This document shows, one piece after another, positions 27,429 through 36,824 of a DNA stretch of 64,000 nucleotides (position 1 is its first letter; the number at the start of each line of letters is the position of its first letter). The DNA comes from Streptomyces sp. MspMP-M5 (GTDB lineage: Bacteria; Actinomycetota; Actinomycetes; Streptomycetales; Streptomycetaceae), in assembly GCF_000373585.1 (NCBI RefSeq), contig NZ_KB891854.1, positions 348,974-412,973 on the forward strand, read 5' to 3'. A program made the translations under genes and the position numbers. Below the pieces are notes generated by a model. That model was given only the letters and a program-made list of their open reading frames with translations, ran no database searches and was not told the origin of the DNA.

Positions 27429-27827
27429 ATGGATTCCTTGGTCATCGTCGATGCCGCGAACGTCGTCGGCTCGGTGCCGGACGGCTGGTGGCGGGACCGG
27501 CGCGGGGCGGCCGAGCGGCTGCGGGACGCGCTGCCCGGCTGTGCGGACGCCGGGCTGCCGGGGCTGGTCGAACCGCCGCTGGAGCTGGTGCTGGTGGTGG
27601 AGGGCGCGGCGCGCGGGGTGGCGTCCGTACCGGGCGTGCGGGTGGTGTCGGCGTACGGCAGCGGCGACGACGCGATCGTGGAGCTGGTGGCCCGGGAGGG
27701 CGTCGGACGGAACTGTCTGGTGGTCACCGCGGACCGCGGGCTGCGGGAGCGCGTACAGGCGCTGGGCGCCCGCGTGACGGGCCCCCGGACGGTGTGGGGT
27801 GGCAGAGGGCGCGACGGGGCGTCGTAG
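27429..27827 (+). CDS. NYN/PIN-like domain protein
   Basis: 132 residues. It starts with LVIVDAANVVGS, whose aspartate and asparagine are the first acidic site of NYN/PIN nucleases. Then follow GSGDDAIVELV and NCLVVTADRGLRERV, the second and third acidic clusters. The set suggests a metal-dependent ribonuclease, although relatives are sometimes labelled NTP pyrophosphohydrolase. ATG start. A monocistronic gene just after the fadAB terminator. Confidence 0.8.
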   Translation: MDSLVIVDAANVVGSVPDGWWRDRRGAAERLRDALPGCADAGLPGLVEPPLELVLVVEGAARGVASVPGVRVVSAYGSGDDAIVELVAREGVGRNCLVVTADRGLRERVQALGARVTGPRTVWGGRGRDGAS

Positions 27828-27866
27828 CCCGCGAGAGCGGCGTGTGCGGCCGCGTGGCCGTCCGCT

Positions 27867-29447
27867 CTACGACCGGGCGCCGGCCGTGGCGCGCTGCCGC
27901 TGCCGGAGGCCCAGGCGGCTGTGCGAACGGCCGTAGACGAAGTAGAGGACGAAGCCGAGCGCCATCCAGAGCGCGAAGCGGATCCAGGTCTCGGCGGGCA
28001 GATTGAGCATCAGCCAGAGCGACGCCAGCACCGACAGCAGCGGGACGTACGGCACGAACGGGGTGCGGAAGCCGCGCGGCAGGTCGGGGCGGGAGCGGCG
28101 GAGCAGCACGACGCCGACGGCGACCACGACGAACGCGAAGAGCGTGCCGATGTTGACGAGTTCGGCGAGCACGTCGATGGAGGTGAAGCCGGAGACCACC
28201 GCGACGACGACGCCCAGCACGATGGTCGAGCGGTGCGGGGTGCCGAACTTGGGGTGCACACGGGAGAAGAGCTGCGGCAGCAGCCCGTCCCGGCTCATCG
28301 CGAAGAACACCCGGCTCTGGCCGAGCAGCAGGATCATGCACACCGAGGTCAGGCCGACCGCCGCGCCGAAGCTGATCAGGCCCGCGTAGAACGGGTACCC
28401 GACGTGCTTGAAGGCGTCGGCCAGCGGGGCGTCGACGGAGAGCGAGCTGTATTTCTCCATGCCGGTGACGACGACGGAGACGGCGACGTAGAGCAGGGTG
28501 CAGATGGCCAGCGAGCCGAGGATGCCGCGCGGCACGTCGCGCTGCGGGACGCGGGTCTCCTCGGCCGCGGTGGCCACGATGTCGAAGCCGATGAAGGCGA
28601 AGAAGACCACCGCGGCGGCCGCGAAGATGCCCATCACGCCGAAGTGGGACGGGGCGAAGCCGAACATCAGCTGGGAGAGCGGCGCGGCCAGGCCGCCGCC
28701 GGCCGTGGTGGGCCGGGCGGGCGGGATGAACGGGTCGTAGTTGGCGCCGGAGACGAAGAACGCGCCGGCGATGACGACCAGCAGCACGACGGTGACCTTG
28801 ACGCCCACGACCACGGTCGTCACCCGGGAGGAGAGCTTCATGCCGAGCACCAGGATGGCGGTGAGGGCCAGCACCAGGACACAGGCGAGCAGGTCGAACC
28901 CGAACCGCCCCTCGTGGCTGCCGGACAGCTCCGGCGGCAGGTGCAGCCCCCCGGTCTCCAGCAGCGAGCGGACATAGCCGGACCAGCCGACGGAGACGAC
29001 CGCGCACCCCAGAGCCAGCTCCAGGATGAGGTCCCAGCCGATGATCCAGGCGGGCAGTTCGCCCAGGGAGGCGTACGCGAAGGTGTAGGCGGAGCCGGCG
29101 ACCGGCACGGTGGAGGCGAACTCCGCGTAGCACAGCGCCGCCAGCGCGCAGACCACACCGGCGACGACGAAGGAGAGCGCGACGGCGGGTCCCGCCTGCT
29201 CCTTGGCGATCTTCCCGGTGAGCACGAAGATCCCGGTGCCGATCACCACACCGACGCCGAAGACGGTCAGGTCCAGCGCCGAGAGGGACTTCTTGAGGGC
29301 GTGCTCCGGCTCCTCGGTGTCCTGGATGGACTGCTCGATGCTCTTCGTCCGCAGGACGCCTCGGTCCCGGCGCGTCCCCTCCCGGGGCCCGGGCCCCTGT
29401 GGCCCGTGTCCCGGCCCGTGTCCCTGTGGTCCGTGCTGTGTGCTCAT
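27867..29447 (-). CDS. Amino acid permease, APC superfamily (cationic amino acid type)
   Basis: 526 residues with about twelve hydrophobic segments. The first helix carries the family motif VFGVGVVIGTGIFVLTG near residue 62, whose unwound GTG binds the amino acid. FFAFIGFDIVATAAEETRVPQRD is the consensus loop of APC transporters. The Gly/His/Pro-rich first 30 residues are cytoplasmic. Length and C-terminal helices match the YfnA/CAT-like group. ATG with GGAGGT. Substrate not certain. Same strand as dxs but separated from it by a strong terminator. Confidence 0.9.
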   Translation of the reverse strand: MSTQHGPQGHGPGHGPQGPGPREGTRRDRGVLRTKSIEQSIQDTEEPEHALKKSLSALDLTVFGVGVVIGTGIFVLTGKIAKEQAGPAVALSFVVAGVVCALAALCYAEFASTVPVAGSAYTFAYASLGELPAWIIGWDLILELALGCAVVSVGWSGYVRSLLETGGLHLPPELSGSHEGRFGFDLLACVLVLALTAILVLGMKLSSRVTTVVVGVKVTVVLLVVIAGAFFVSGANYDPFIPPARPTTAGGGLAAPLSQLMFGFAPSHFGVMGIFAAAAVVFFAFIGFDIVATAAEETRVPQRDVPRGILGSLAICTLLYVAVSVVVTGMEKYSSLSVDAPLADAFKHVGYPFYAGLISFGAAVGLTSVCMILLLGQSRVFFAMSRDGLLPQLFSRVHPKFGTPHRSTIVLGVVVAVVSGFTSIDVLAELVNIGTLFAFVVVAVGVVLLRRSRPDLPRGFRTPFVPYVPLLSVLASLWLMLNLPAETWIRFALWMALGFVLYFVYGRSHSRLGLRQRQRATAGARS

Positions 29448-29581
29448 GGGCGAACCTCCGCCTGGACGACCTCGCGACTGCGCTGAACTGACCGAGTCTC
29501 CGCAATGTCGGGAAGGGGTCGTCGTCGGCGGGCCCTCGGGGGGCGGGGATTCACCCGATGGGTGGGGCATCGCCCCGGACG

Positions 29582-29630
29582 CCGATGGGCCGGCCGGAAC
29601 ATCCGTGGGGACGTCCGGCCGGCCCATCGG
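29582..29630. terminator. Terminator after dxs
   Basis: Perfect 17-bp inverted repeat at 29582-29598 and 29614-29630 (core GATGGGCCGGCCGGA), 15-base loop, 20 bases past the dxs stop. Confidence 0.85.
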
Positions 29631-29650
29631 GCGGGCGGTGCGGGCCGCGG

Positions 29651-31579
29651 TCAGTCGCGGGCCGCCTCCGCGGGCGCGGGGGCGCCGGCGCCGGCGCCGC
29701 GGTTGTCCATCTTGGCGACCAGGCCGGTCACCTGGCGGGCGATGTCCGGCGCGGTGAGCCCGACCTCGGCCATGACCTCCTTGCGGGAGGCGTGGTCCAG
29801 GAACCGCTCGGGGATGCCGAAGTCGCGCAGCGGGACGTCCACGTCGGCGTCCCGGAGCGCCTGGGCGACGGCCGAACCGACGCCGCCGGTGCGGATGTTG
29901 TCCTCGACGGTGACCACGACCCGGTGCTCGGCGGCCAGGCCCGGCAGCGCCTCGTCGACCGGCTTGACCCAGCGGGGGTCCACGACGGTGGTGGAGATGC
30001 CCTGCTTGTCGAGGAGGTCGGCGACCTCCAGGCACATCGGGGCGAGCGCGCCGACCGACACCAGCAGGACGTCGGGCCGCCCGTCGGTGCCGGCCGCGCG
30101 CAGCACGTCCATGCCGCCGACCCGGCCGACCGCCTCGACCGCCGGGCCGACCGCGCCCTTGGAGTAGCGCACCACGGTCGGCGCGTCGTCGATCTCGACG
30201 GCCTCCCGCAGCTGGGCGCGCACCTGCTCGGCGTCGCGCGGCGCGGCCAGCCGCAGGCCGGGGACGACCTGGAGGATCGACATGTCCCACATGCCGTTGT
30301 GCGAGGCGCCGTCGGTGCCGGTGATGCCGGCCCGGTCCAGGACGAAGGTGACGCCGCACCTGTGCAGCGCGACGTCCATCAGGACCTGGTCGAAGGCGCG
30401 GTTGAGGAAGGTGGCGTAGACCGCGAAGACCGGGTGGAGTCCGGCGGTGGCCATACCGGCCGCGGAGACCGCGGCGTGCTGCTCGGCGATGCCGACGTCG
30501 TAGACCCGGTCCGGGAACGCCTTGGCGAACTTCTCCAGGCCGACCGGCTGGAGCATGGCCGCCGTGATGGCGACGATGTCCTCGCGCTCCTTGCCCAGCG
30601 CGACCATCTCGTCGCCAAAGACGCCGGTCCAGTCCTTGCCGCCGGAGGAGATCGGCAGGCCGGTGTCCGGGTGGATGGGGCCGATGCCGTGGAAGCGGTC
30701 GGCCTCGTCCTGCTCGGCGGGCTTGTACCCACGGCCCTTCTCGGTGAGGCAGTGGACGATCACCGGGCCGCCGAAGCGCTTGGCGCGGGCCAGCGCGGAC
30801 TCCAGCGCCTCGATGTCGTGGCCGTCGATCGGGCCGACGTACTTCAGGCCCAGGTCCTCGAACATGCCCTGCGGCGCGATGAAGTCCTTCAGGCCCTTCT
30901 TGGCGCCGTGCAGGGTCTCGTAGAGCGGCTTGCCGACGACCGGGGTGCGCTCCAGGATGTCCTTCCCGCGGGCCAGGAAGCGTTCGTAGCCGTCGGTGGT
31001 GCGCAGGGTCGCGAGGTGGTTGGCCAGGCCGCCGATGGTCGGCGCGTAGGAGCGCTCGTTGTCGTTGACGACGATGACCAGCGGGCGGTCCTTGGCGGCG
31101 GCGATGTTGTTGAGCGCCTCCCAGGCCATGCCGCCGGTGAGGGCGCCGTCACCGATGACGGCCACCACCCGGTCGTCCCGGCGGCGGACCTCGTTGGCCT
31201 TGGCGATGCCCTCGGCCCAGCCCAGGACGGTGGAGGCGTGGCTGTTCTCGATGACGTCGTGCGCCGACTCGGCGCGGGAGGGGTAGCCGGAGAGGCCGCC
31301 CTTGGCCTTGAGCCGGGAGAAGTCCTGGCGGCCGGTCAGCAGCTTGTGGACGTAGGACTGGTGTCCGGTGTCCCACAGGACCCGGTCCTTGGGGGAATGG
31401 AAGACGCGGTGCAGGGCGATGGTCAGCTCGACCACGCCGAGGTTCGGGCCGAGGTGTCCGCCGGTCTTGGAGACCGCGTCGACGAGGAAACCACGGATCT
31501 CCGCCGCCAGCTGCGTGAGCTGCTCCGGGGTAAGCCGGTCCAGGTCGCGCGGCCCCTTGATACGGGTCAGCAATGCCAC
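29651..31579 (-). CDS. dxs: 1-deoxy-D-xylulose-5-phosphate synthase
   Basis: 642 residues. It condenses pyruvate and glyceraldehyde 3-phosphate with thiamine diphosphate, the first step of the MEP isoprenoid pathway. Seen: [15 protein letters not shown] near residue 72, the ThDP motif [16 protein letters not shown] near 147, and in the transketolase central domain DVGIAEQHA and FNRAFDQ-type segments. C-terminal transketolase domain from about 490. GTG start. Monocistronic, with a strong terminator behind. Confidence 0.95.
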   Translation of the reverse strand: MALLTRIKGPRDLDRLTPEQLTQLAAEIRGFLVDAVSKTGGHLGPNLGVVELTIALHRVFHSPKDRVLWDTGHQSYVHKLLTGRQDFSRLKAKGGLSGYPSRAESAHDVIENSHASTVLGWAEGIAKANEVRRRDDRVVAVIGDGALTGGMAWEALNNIAAAKDRPLVIVVNDNERSYAPTIGGLANHLATLRTTDGYERFLARGKDILERTPVVGKPLYETLHGAKKGLKDFIAPQGMFEDLGLKYVGPIDGHDIEALESALARAKRFGGPVIVHCLTEKGRGYKPAEQDEADRFHGIGPIHPDTGLPISSGGKDWTGVFGDEMVALGKEREDIVAITAAMLQPVGLEKFAKAFPDRVYDVGIAEQHAAVSAAGMATAGLHPVFAVYATFLNRAFDQVLMDVALHRCGVTFVLDRAGITGTDGASHNGMWDMSILQVVPGLRLAAPRDAEQVRAQLREAVEIDDAPTVVRYSKGAVGPAVEAVGRVGGMDVLRAAGTDGRPDVLLVSVGALAPMCLEVADLLDKQGISTTVVDPRWVKPVDEALPGLAAEHRVVVTVEDNIRTGGVGSAVAQALRDADVDVPLRDFGIPERFLDHASRKEVMAEVGLTAPDIARQVTGLVAKMDNRGAGAGAPAPAEAARD

Positions 31580-31945
31580 CCCATGCCTCCTTGCTGCCGT
31601 AGGTCGAGCTTGCCGATCAGATGAGTCTAATGTCGCGCGCGCCGCCGGCGCGGCCGGGCCTCGCGATGTATGTCACTCGGGTGGAGGCCCCCTCGAACGC
31701 CGTCGCGGGCGGTCGCAACGGCGTCCCGGACGCGGCACGGCCCCCGTCGGAAGACGTCCGATGGGGGCCGGTTTCCACCCTGTGACGAAGACTGTTGCCG
31801 TCCTATGACATTTCAGGACTTACAGGCACCTGGGGGGTGATGTGGCCAGCCGGCGTTACGTACGCCCGAGGCGCCGCCGCAGCCGCAATCCGACCCGCGG
31901 CTACGTGCGCCCGAGGCGCTGCCGCAGCCGCGATGCGACCTGCGG
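31580..31945. other. Gap holding dxs promoter, xylFGH terminator and tandem repeat
   Basis: No gene seen. From left to right: the dxs upstream region, the hairpin at 31739-31769, and a 45-bp tandem repeat reaching into the xylH stop codon (listed separately). Confidence 0.6.
31739..31769. terminator. Hairpin between dxs and xylH
   Basis: Arms GGCCCCCGTCGGA and TCCGATGGGGGCC pair over 13 bases with one G-T. It sits in the 366-base gap behind xylH and is the likely end of the xylFGH transcript. Confidence 0.75.
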
Positions 31946-31961
31946 CTACGTGCGCCCGGCG
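31857..31961. repeat. 45-bp tandem repeat (about 2.3 copies) at the xylH 3' end
   Basis: Two full units and a partial third, each beginning near GGCTACGTGCGCCC. The third overlaps the last codons of xylH. Each unit contains the xylH stop context (CGCACGTAG on the minus strand) in the same frame, and an inner inverted repeat GCCGCAG/CTGCGGC. It looks like duplication of the gene end. Confidence 0.75.
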
Positions 31962-33220
31962 GTCTTCTGGGTCCGCCGCGAGACCGAGTCGATCACCACG
32001 GCGGCCAGCAGCACCGCGCCGGTGATCATGTACTGGATCTCGCTGGCCATGCCGAGCAGGTTCAGGCCCTGCTGGATCGACTGGATGACCAGCATGCCCA
32101 GCAGCGCGGACCAGATCTTGCCGCGGCCGCCGAAGAGGCTGGTGCCGCCGATGACCGCCGCGGCGATGACGTTCATCAGCGTGTTGCCCGAACCCAGGTT
32201 CTTGGTGGCACCGCCGGAGAGGCTGGCGATGAAGAGACCGCCGAAGGCGGCCAGCATCCCGGAGATCGCGAAGACCGTGATCCGGACCCGGTTGACGTTG
32301 ATGCCCGCCCGGCGGGCCGCCTCCGCGTTGCCGCCGACCGCGAAGATCTGCCGGCCGTAGCGGGTGCGGCGCACCACGAAGTCCGCGACGACCAGAACGG
32401 CGAGGAAGAGCACCAGGGCCAGCGGCAGGCCGCGGGCGCCGGACGGCTCGTTGAGGACGTAGGCGACGGCGAAGGCGATCACCGCCACCACACCGGTGCG
32501 CAGCAGCACCTCGCTGAGCGGCCGGAACGGCAGGTCAGCGGCCCGGCGGCGCCGGGTGTCCAGCAGCAGTGAGCCGGCGTACGCAAGGACCGCGACCAGC
32601 GCCAGACCGTAGGCGGCGGCCTTGTCGTCGAAGTAGTAGCCGGTGAGGTCCTCGACCAGGCTGCCGCTGGGCGTGTTGATGGAGCCTTCCTTGCCCATCA
32701 GCCAGATCTGCAGGCCGCTCCAGCCGAGGAACCCGGCCAGGGTGACGACGAACGCGGGCACCCCGACCTTGGCGAAGAAGAAGCCGTGCAGGACGCCGAT
32801 GGCGGCGCCGGCGGCGATCGCGATCAGGACCGCTAGCCAGTCGTCGACGCCGTGCGTGACGCTCAGCACCGCCCAGACGGCCGCACCCACACCGGCGACC
32901 GACCCGACGGAGAGGTCGATCTCGCCGAGCAGCAGGACGAAGACGATGCCGACGGCCATGATGCCCAGGCCGGAGGTGTAGACGCCGATGTTGGCGAGGC
33001 TGCCCGCGGAGAGGAAGCTGCTGTTCTTGAACTGGAAGACGACGGCGATGACGATCAGGCCGACGATGACCGGCAGGGATCCCAGCTCACCGCCGCGGAT
33101 CCGGCGCGCGAACTCCTGGAAGTAGCCGGCGAAACCTTTCTCCCTGACCAGCAGCCGGGGGTCGACGGCGGTCGGCTGCGGGGTCTTCGGCGTGGCCTCG
33201 GCGGTCTGCTGCTCGGTCAT
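31946..33220 (-). CDS. xylH: Xylose-type ABC transporter permease
   Basis: 424 residues with about ten membrane segments, in the monosaccharide (AraH/RbsC/XylH) permease family. Family marks: LLGEIDLSVGSVAGVGAAVWA near residue 100 is quoted only in part (LGEIDLSVG), GRQIFAVGGNAEAARRAGI near 300 contacts the ATPase, and GGTSLFGGRGKIW near 370. Its ATG overlaps the xylG stop. Third gene of the xylFGH operon. The stop lies inside a tandem repeat. Xylose is inferred from the S. coelicolor operon. Confidence 0.9.
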   Translation of the reverse strand: MTEQQTAEATPKTPQPTAVDPRLLVREKGFAGYFQEFARRIRGGELGSLPVIVGLIVIAVVFQFKNSSFLSAGSLANIGVYTSGLGIMAVGIVFVLLLGEIDLSVGSVAGVGAAVWAVLSVTHGVDDWLAVLIAIAAGAAIGVLHGFFFAKVGVPAFVVTLAGFLGWSGLQIWLMGKEGSINTPSGSLVEDLTGYYFDDKAAAYGLALVAVLAYAGSLLLDTRRRRAADLPFRPLSEVLLRTGVVAVIAFAVAYVLNEPSGARGLPLALVLFLAVLVVADFVVRRTRYGRQIFAVGGNAEAARRAGINVNRVRITVFAISGMLAAFGGLFIASLSGGATKNLGSGNTLMNVIAAAVIGGTSLFGGRGKIWSALLGMLVIQSIQQGLNLLGMASEIQYMITGAVLLAAVVIDSVSRRTQKTAGRT

Positions 33221-34008
33221 CGCCCGGCCTCCTTCTTCAGCTGGGTGGTGCGGGCCGTGCGGCGGGTGACGGCGTTGTCGTCGGCACCGGTGATGGCGGC
33301 GATGATCTCTTCGTGGGAGGTGTCCGCGACGTCGAAGACACCGTTGTTACGGCCCAGCCGCAGCACCGCCACCCGGTCCGCGACGGCCCGCACGTCGGCC
33401 ATGTTGTGGCTGATCAGGATGGTGCCGAGGGCGCGCTCGCGGAGCCGCTCGACGAGGTCGAGGACCTGCGCGGTCTGCTCGACGCCCAGCGCGGCGGTCG
33501 GCTCGTCCAGGATGACGACCCGGGGCTCGCCGATCAGCGCGCGGGCGATGGCGACGACCTGCCGCTGGCCGCCGGAGAGCGCGGCGACCGGGATCCGGAC
33601 GCTGGGGATCCGGATGGACAGGGTGTCCAGGAGCTCCTTGGCCCGCTTCTCCATGGCGATCTCGTCGAGGACGCCGGAGGTGGCCAGCTCGCTGCCGAGG
33701 TAGAGGTTGGCGACGACGTCGAGGTTGTCGCAGAGGGCGAGGTCCTGGTAGACGGTGGCGACGCCGAGCGCCTGGGCGTCGTGTGGCCGGCCGATGCGGA
33801 CCGGCGCGCCCTCCCATTCGATGACGCCGTCGTCGACCGGGTGGACGCCCGAGATGGTCTTGACGAGGGTGGACTTTCCGGCGCCGTTGTCGCCGACCAG
33901 GGCGACCACCTCACCGGCGCGGATCTCCAGGGTGACGTCGGTGAGCGCCTGGACGGCGCCGAACCGCTTGGAGACGCCGCGCAACGCCAGCACGGGCGTA
34001 GCGGACAC
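33217..34008 (-). CDS. xylG: Xylose-type ABC transporter ATP-binding protein
   Basis: 263 residues with a single ATPase domain, half the length of E. coli XylG, so two copies must assemble. Walker A is VGDNGAGKSTLVKTISG, the signature is LSGGQRQVVAIARAL, Walker B is VVILDEPTAALG and the switch is ISHNM. GTG at 34008 has GGAG nine bases upstream; an ATG further upstream contains the ribosome site itself and is rejected. Overlaps xylH by ATGA. Confidence 0.92.
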   Translation of the reverse strand: MSATPVLALRGVSKRFGAVQALTDVTLEIRAGEVVALVGDNGAGKSTLVKTISGVHPVDDGVIEWEGAPVRIGRPHDAQALGVATVYQDLALCDNLDVVANLYLGSELATSGVLDEIAMEKRAKELLDTLSIRIPSVRIPVAALSGGQRQVVAIARALIGEPRVVILDEPTAALGVEQTAQVLDLVERLRERALGTILISHNMADVRAVADRVAVLRLGRNNGVFDVADTSHEEIIAAITGADDNAVTRRTARTTQLKKEAGR

Positions 34009-34141
34009 GTGAATCATCTCCTTCACCGCCGTCGCTGCGGCGGGAGTGGTGGTGCGAGTGCGGGGGCGGTGCGGGGCCCGGCGCCGGCCGGCTGCCGGGC
34101 CGGGGTGGGCGGAAGCGGGCCGGTCGGGCCGGCCGTCCGCG

Positions 34142-35233
34142 CTACTTGATGCCCGCCGCCGCGCAGGCCGCCTTGACGTCGGCGGTGCAGATCTGGCTCG
34201 CCTGGTAGACCTTGTCCTTGATGATCGTGTCCTTGATGTTGTCCTTGGTCACGACCTGGGCGTCGTAGAGCTTGGCGGGGATGCCCTTGACCTCGCCGCT
34301 GAGGCTGTCGACCTTGGCGGGCGCCAGGGAGTCGATCTTGTCGCCCTTGAGCAGCCGGACCGCGATCTCGGCCGTGGTGTCGGCCTGCGGCTGGATCTGC
34401 TTGTAGATCGTGAACGCCTGGTCGCCCTTGAGGACCCGCTGCAGGCCCGCGAGCTCGGAGTCCTGGCCGCCGACGGGGACGTTCATGCCGCGCTGCTTGA
34501 GGGCGGTGATGATGCCGCCGGCCATGCCGTCGTTGGCGGAGTAGACACCCTGGATGCCGCCCTTGCCGAGCGCGTCGATGGCCGCGTTCATCTTCTTGTT
34601 GGCCTCGTCCGACGACCAGTCGGGGATGTCCTGCTCGTAGACGACCTTCTTGACCTGCTTGTCGAGGACGCTGTGGGCGCCCTTCTTGAAGAACGGCGCG
34701 TTGGGGTCGGTCGGCGAGCCGTTGATCATGACGACGTTGTCGTCCTTGGCCCCGGCCCCCATGGCCTTGACCAGCGCCTCGCCCTGGAGGCGGCCGATCT
34801 TCTCGTTGTCGTAGGAGACATAGGCGGAGATCCGGCCCTCGGCCAGGCGGTCGTAGGCGACGACCTCGACGCCCTGCTTGGCGGCCTGGTTCACCCAGGA
34901 TCTGGTGGCCTTGTAGTCGACCGGGTCCAGCACGATCACCTTCACGCCCTGGGTGATCAGCGCGTCGAACTGCTTCTTCTGTTCCTGGGTGTCCTGGTCG
35001 GCGTTGTTGTACCGGACCTGGCAGTCCGGGCACAGCGCCTTGATCTTCTTGGTGATCAGCGGGCGGTCGAAGGTCTCGTAGCGGGTCGTCTTGTTCTCCG
35101 GCAGCAGCAGACCGATCGTCTTGCCGTCCCCGCCGCCCTTACCGCCGTCGCCGGCCTTGCCGCAGGCGGCCACGGAGAGCGCCATCGAGACGGCGGCGGT
35201 GGCTATGACGACGCGGCGCGTCCACACGTTCAT
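34142..35233 (-). CDS. xylF: Xylose-type sugar-binding lipoprotein
   Basis: 363 residues. A lipoprotein signal with the lipobox SVAACGK anchors the periplasmic-binding-protein type 1 domain outside the membrane. Seen: IGLLLPENKTTRYETFDRP, DALITQGVKVIVLDPVD, NGSPTDPNAPFFKKGA and YSANDGMAGGIITALKQ, all ribose/xylose-binding marks. ATG with GGGAGGT upstream; the longer open frame is not used. First gene of xylFGH; a 133-base gap separates it from xylG. Confidence 0.92.
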   Translation of the reverse strand: MNVWTRRVVIATAAVSMALSVAACGKAGDGGKGGGDGKTIGLLLPENKTTRYETFDRPLITKKIKALCPDCQVRYNNADQDTQEQKKQFDALITQGVKVIVLDPVDYKATRSWVNQAAKQGVEVVAYDRLAEGRISAYVSYDNEKIGRLQGEALVKAMGAGAKDDNVVMINGSPTDPNAPFFKKGAHSVLDKQVKKVVYEQDIPDWSSDEANKKMNAAIDALGKGGIQGVYSANDGMAGGIITALKQRGMNVPVGGQDSELAGLQRVLKGDQAFTIYKQIQPQADTTAEIAVRLLKGDKIDSLAPAKVDSLSGEVKGIPAKLYDAQVVTKDNIKDTIIKDKVYQASQICTADVKAACAAAGIK

Positions 35234-35362
35234 GGGGTACCTCCCTGACATGGCCGCGTCGTTGCGGCCGAGGTGGCTGGAAGTCAACTCGGCCGCCAGC
35301 CGACCGTCAAGGAGTAAATCCTTAACGAGATGACAACGGTGCCATGCGTTAGGGGAGTGAAC

Positions 35363-35376
35363 TTAAAGCGCTTTCA
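35363..35376. promoter_or_regulatory. LacI-type operator upstream of xylF
   Basis: TTAAAGCGCTTTCA is nearly a perfect palindrome around GCGC and matches the classic LacI/GalR operator TGAAAGCGCTTTCA. It lies 130 bases before xylF, just after the ROK gene. A second short palindrome, AAGGA-GTAAA-TCCTT, sits at about 35307-35321. They are candidate sites for repression of xylFGH. Confidence 0.5.
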
Positions 35377-35381
35377 CGCGG

Positions 35382-36581
35382 TCATGCGGGCGCGGGCGCG
35401 TCGGCCTCGCGGGCGCCGTCGAGCAGGGTCGAATCGCCCATCTCGCTCAGGACCAGGGCCAGCGCGCCCAGCACCTCGGCACGGCCGCCGAGGGTGCCCG
35501 GCACGATGCCCAACTGCCGTGCGGCGCTGGGGATGGCGTACCGCGAGACGGACTCCCGGATCGGGCCGAGGACCAACTCGCCGGCCTCGGCGAGATCGCC
35601 GCCCAGCACCACCCGGCTGGGATTGAGCAGATTGCACAGATTCGCCACACCGCTGCCGATATGGCGGCCCACGTCCGCGACGACCCGGCGGCACCCGGGG
35701 TCGCCCTCGCGGGCCAGCTGGACGACCCGGGCCATGGTCAGGTCGGGGCCGTGGCTGGGCTGGAGCAGCGGGAGGACGTAGCGGGCGGCGGTGAAGGTCT
35801 CCAGGCAGCCACGGTTGCCGCAGCGGCAGACCGGGCCGGACTCGTCCAGGGTGATGTGGCCGATCTCGCCGGCCGTGCCGCCCGGGCCGCGGTAGATCTG
35901 GCCGCTGATCACCAGTCCGGCGCCGACGCCGCTGGCCACCTTGATGTACGCCAGGTCCGCCGCGCCGCGGCCGCCGCCCCACACCAGCTCGCCGAGCGCG
36001 CCGAGGTTGGCGTCGTTGTCGACGTAGACCGGGACGCCGAGCCGCCCGGACAGCTCCTCGCCGGGCTTGGTGCCGGCCCAGCCCGGCAGGATCGCGGTCG
36101 AGCCGAGGGTGCCGGACTCGACGTCGATGGGGCCGGGGACGCCCAGCCCGACGCCGATGATCTTGCCGGGACTGACGCCGGTCCGCTCGATCAGCCGGCC
36201 GACCAGCCGCTCGGCCCGGGAGAGGCCCTCGGCCGCGGAGGCGTCCACGTCGATCGGCTCGGCCTCCTCGGCGAGCACCTCGTGGGCGAGGTTGCCGACC
36301 GCCACCCGCAGGTGGGAGTGGCCGAAGTCGACGCCCACCACGATGCCGGCGTCGCCGGAGAGCGAGACGCTGCGGGCCCGGCGGCCGCCCGCGGAGGTGG
36401 GCGTCACCTGGACGGTCCCGCCGTCCTTCAACTCGCGAACGATGTTGGAGACGGTGGCCGCGGACAGCCCCGTGCTCCGGGCGATCTCCGCCTGGGTGAG
36501 CGAGCCCGCCATGCGCACCGCCCGGACGACCCGCTCCAGATTGGCCCGGTGCAGCGAGGACTGCGACCCCGGAGTCTCCAT
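35382..36581 (-). CDS. rok7B7: ROK-family transcriptional regulator Rok7B7
   Basis: 399 residues. A winged helix-turn-helix near residues 15-60 (LTQAEIARSTGLSAATVSNI) is followed by the ROK sugar-kinase-like domain: VGVDFGHSHLRVAVGN for the phosphate loop, GLGVPGPIDVESG, YVDNDANLGALGE and the zinc motif CRCGNRGCLETF. Such proteins sense a sugar and repress or activate transport genes. In S. coelicolor the orthologue lies between ngcEFG and xylFGH exactly as here, and affects xylose uptake, carbon repression and antibiotic production. ATG at METPGSQSS. Confidence 0.92.
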   Translation of the reverse strand: METPGSQSSLHRANLERVVRAVRMAGSLTQAEIARSTGLSAATVSNIVRELKDGGTVQVTPTSAGGRRARSVSLSGDAGIVVGVDFGHSHLRVAVGNLAHEVLAEEAEPIDVDASAAEGLSRAERLVGRLIERTGVSPGKIIGVGLGVPGPIDVESGTLGSTAILPGWAGTKPGEELSGRLGVPVYVDNDANLGALGELVWGGGRGAADLAYIKVASGVGAGLVISGQIYRGPGGTAGEIGHITLDESGPVCRCGNRGCLETFTAARYVLPLLQPSHGPDLTMARVVQLAREGDPGCRRVVADVGRHIGSGVANLCNLLNPSRVVLGGDLAEAGELVLGPIRESVSRYAIPSAARQLGIVPGTLGGRAEVLGALALVLSEMGDSTLLDGAREADAPAPA

Positions 36582-36777
36582 CGACTCATCCACTCCCGCC
36601 TCTGGCGCACAGTGCGACGACTGCCCGCCGGCCGCACCCACGTCATCGAGGGACGGCAACCGAATTCAACATGTGAACTCTAAGCAGAACTCCAGCGGGG
36701 AAGTCTCGTCAAGGCGTTGAGCCCGGGCGGACACCCGGCGGAGGCGGGCGGCAACAGTGCGGCGGGGCATACGGAAA

Positions 36778-36807
36778 GGGCGGTTCCGGCGCCGTACGGA
36801 ACCGCCC
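36778..36807. terminator. Terminator of ngcEFG
   Basis: Perfect arms GGGCGGTTCCG and CGGAACCGCCC with an 8-base loop, 18 bases past the ngcG stop. Confidence 0.8.
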
Positions 36808-36824
36808 CGCCGAGGTGACCGGCG

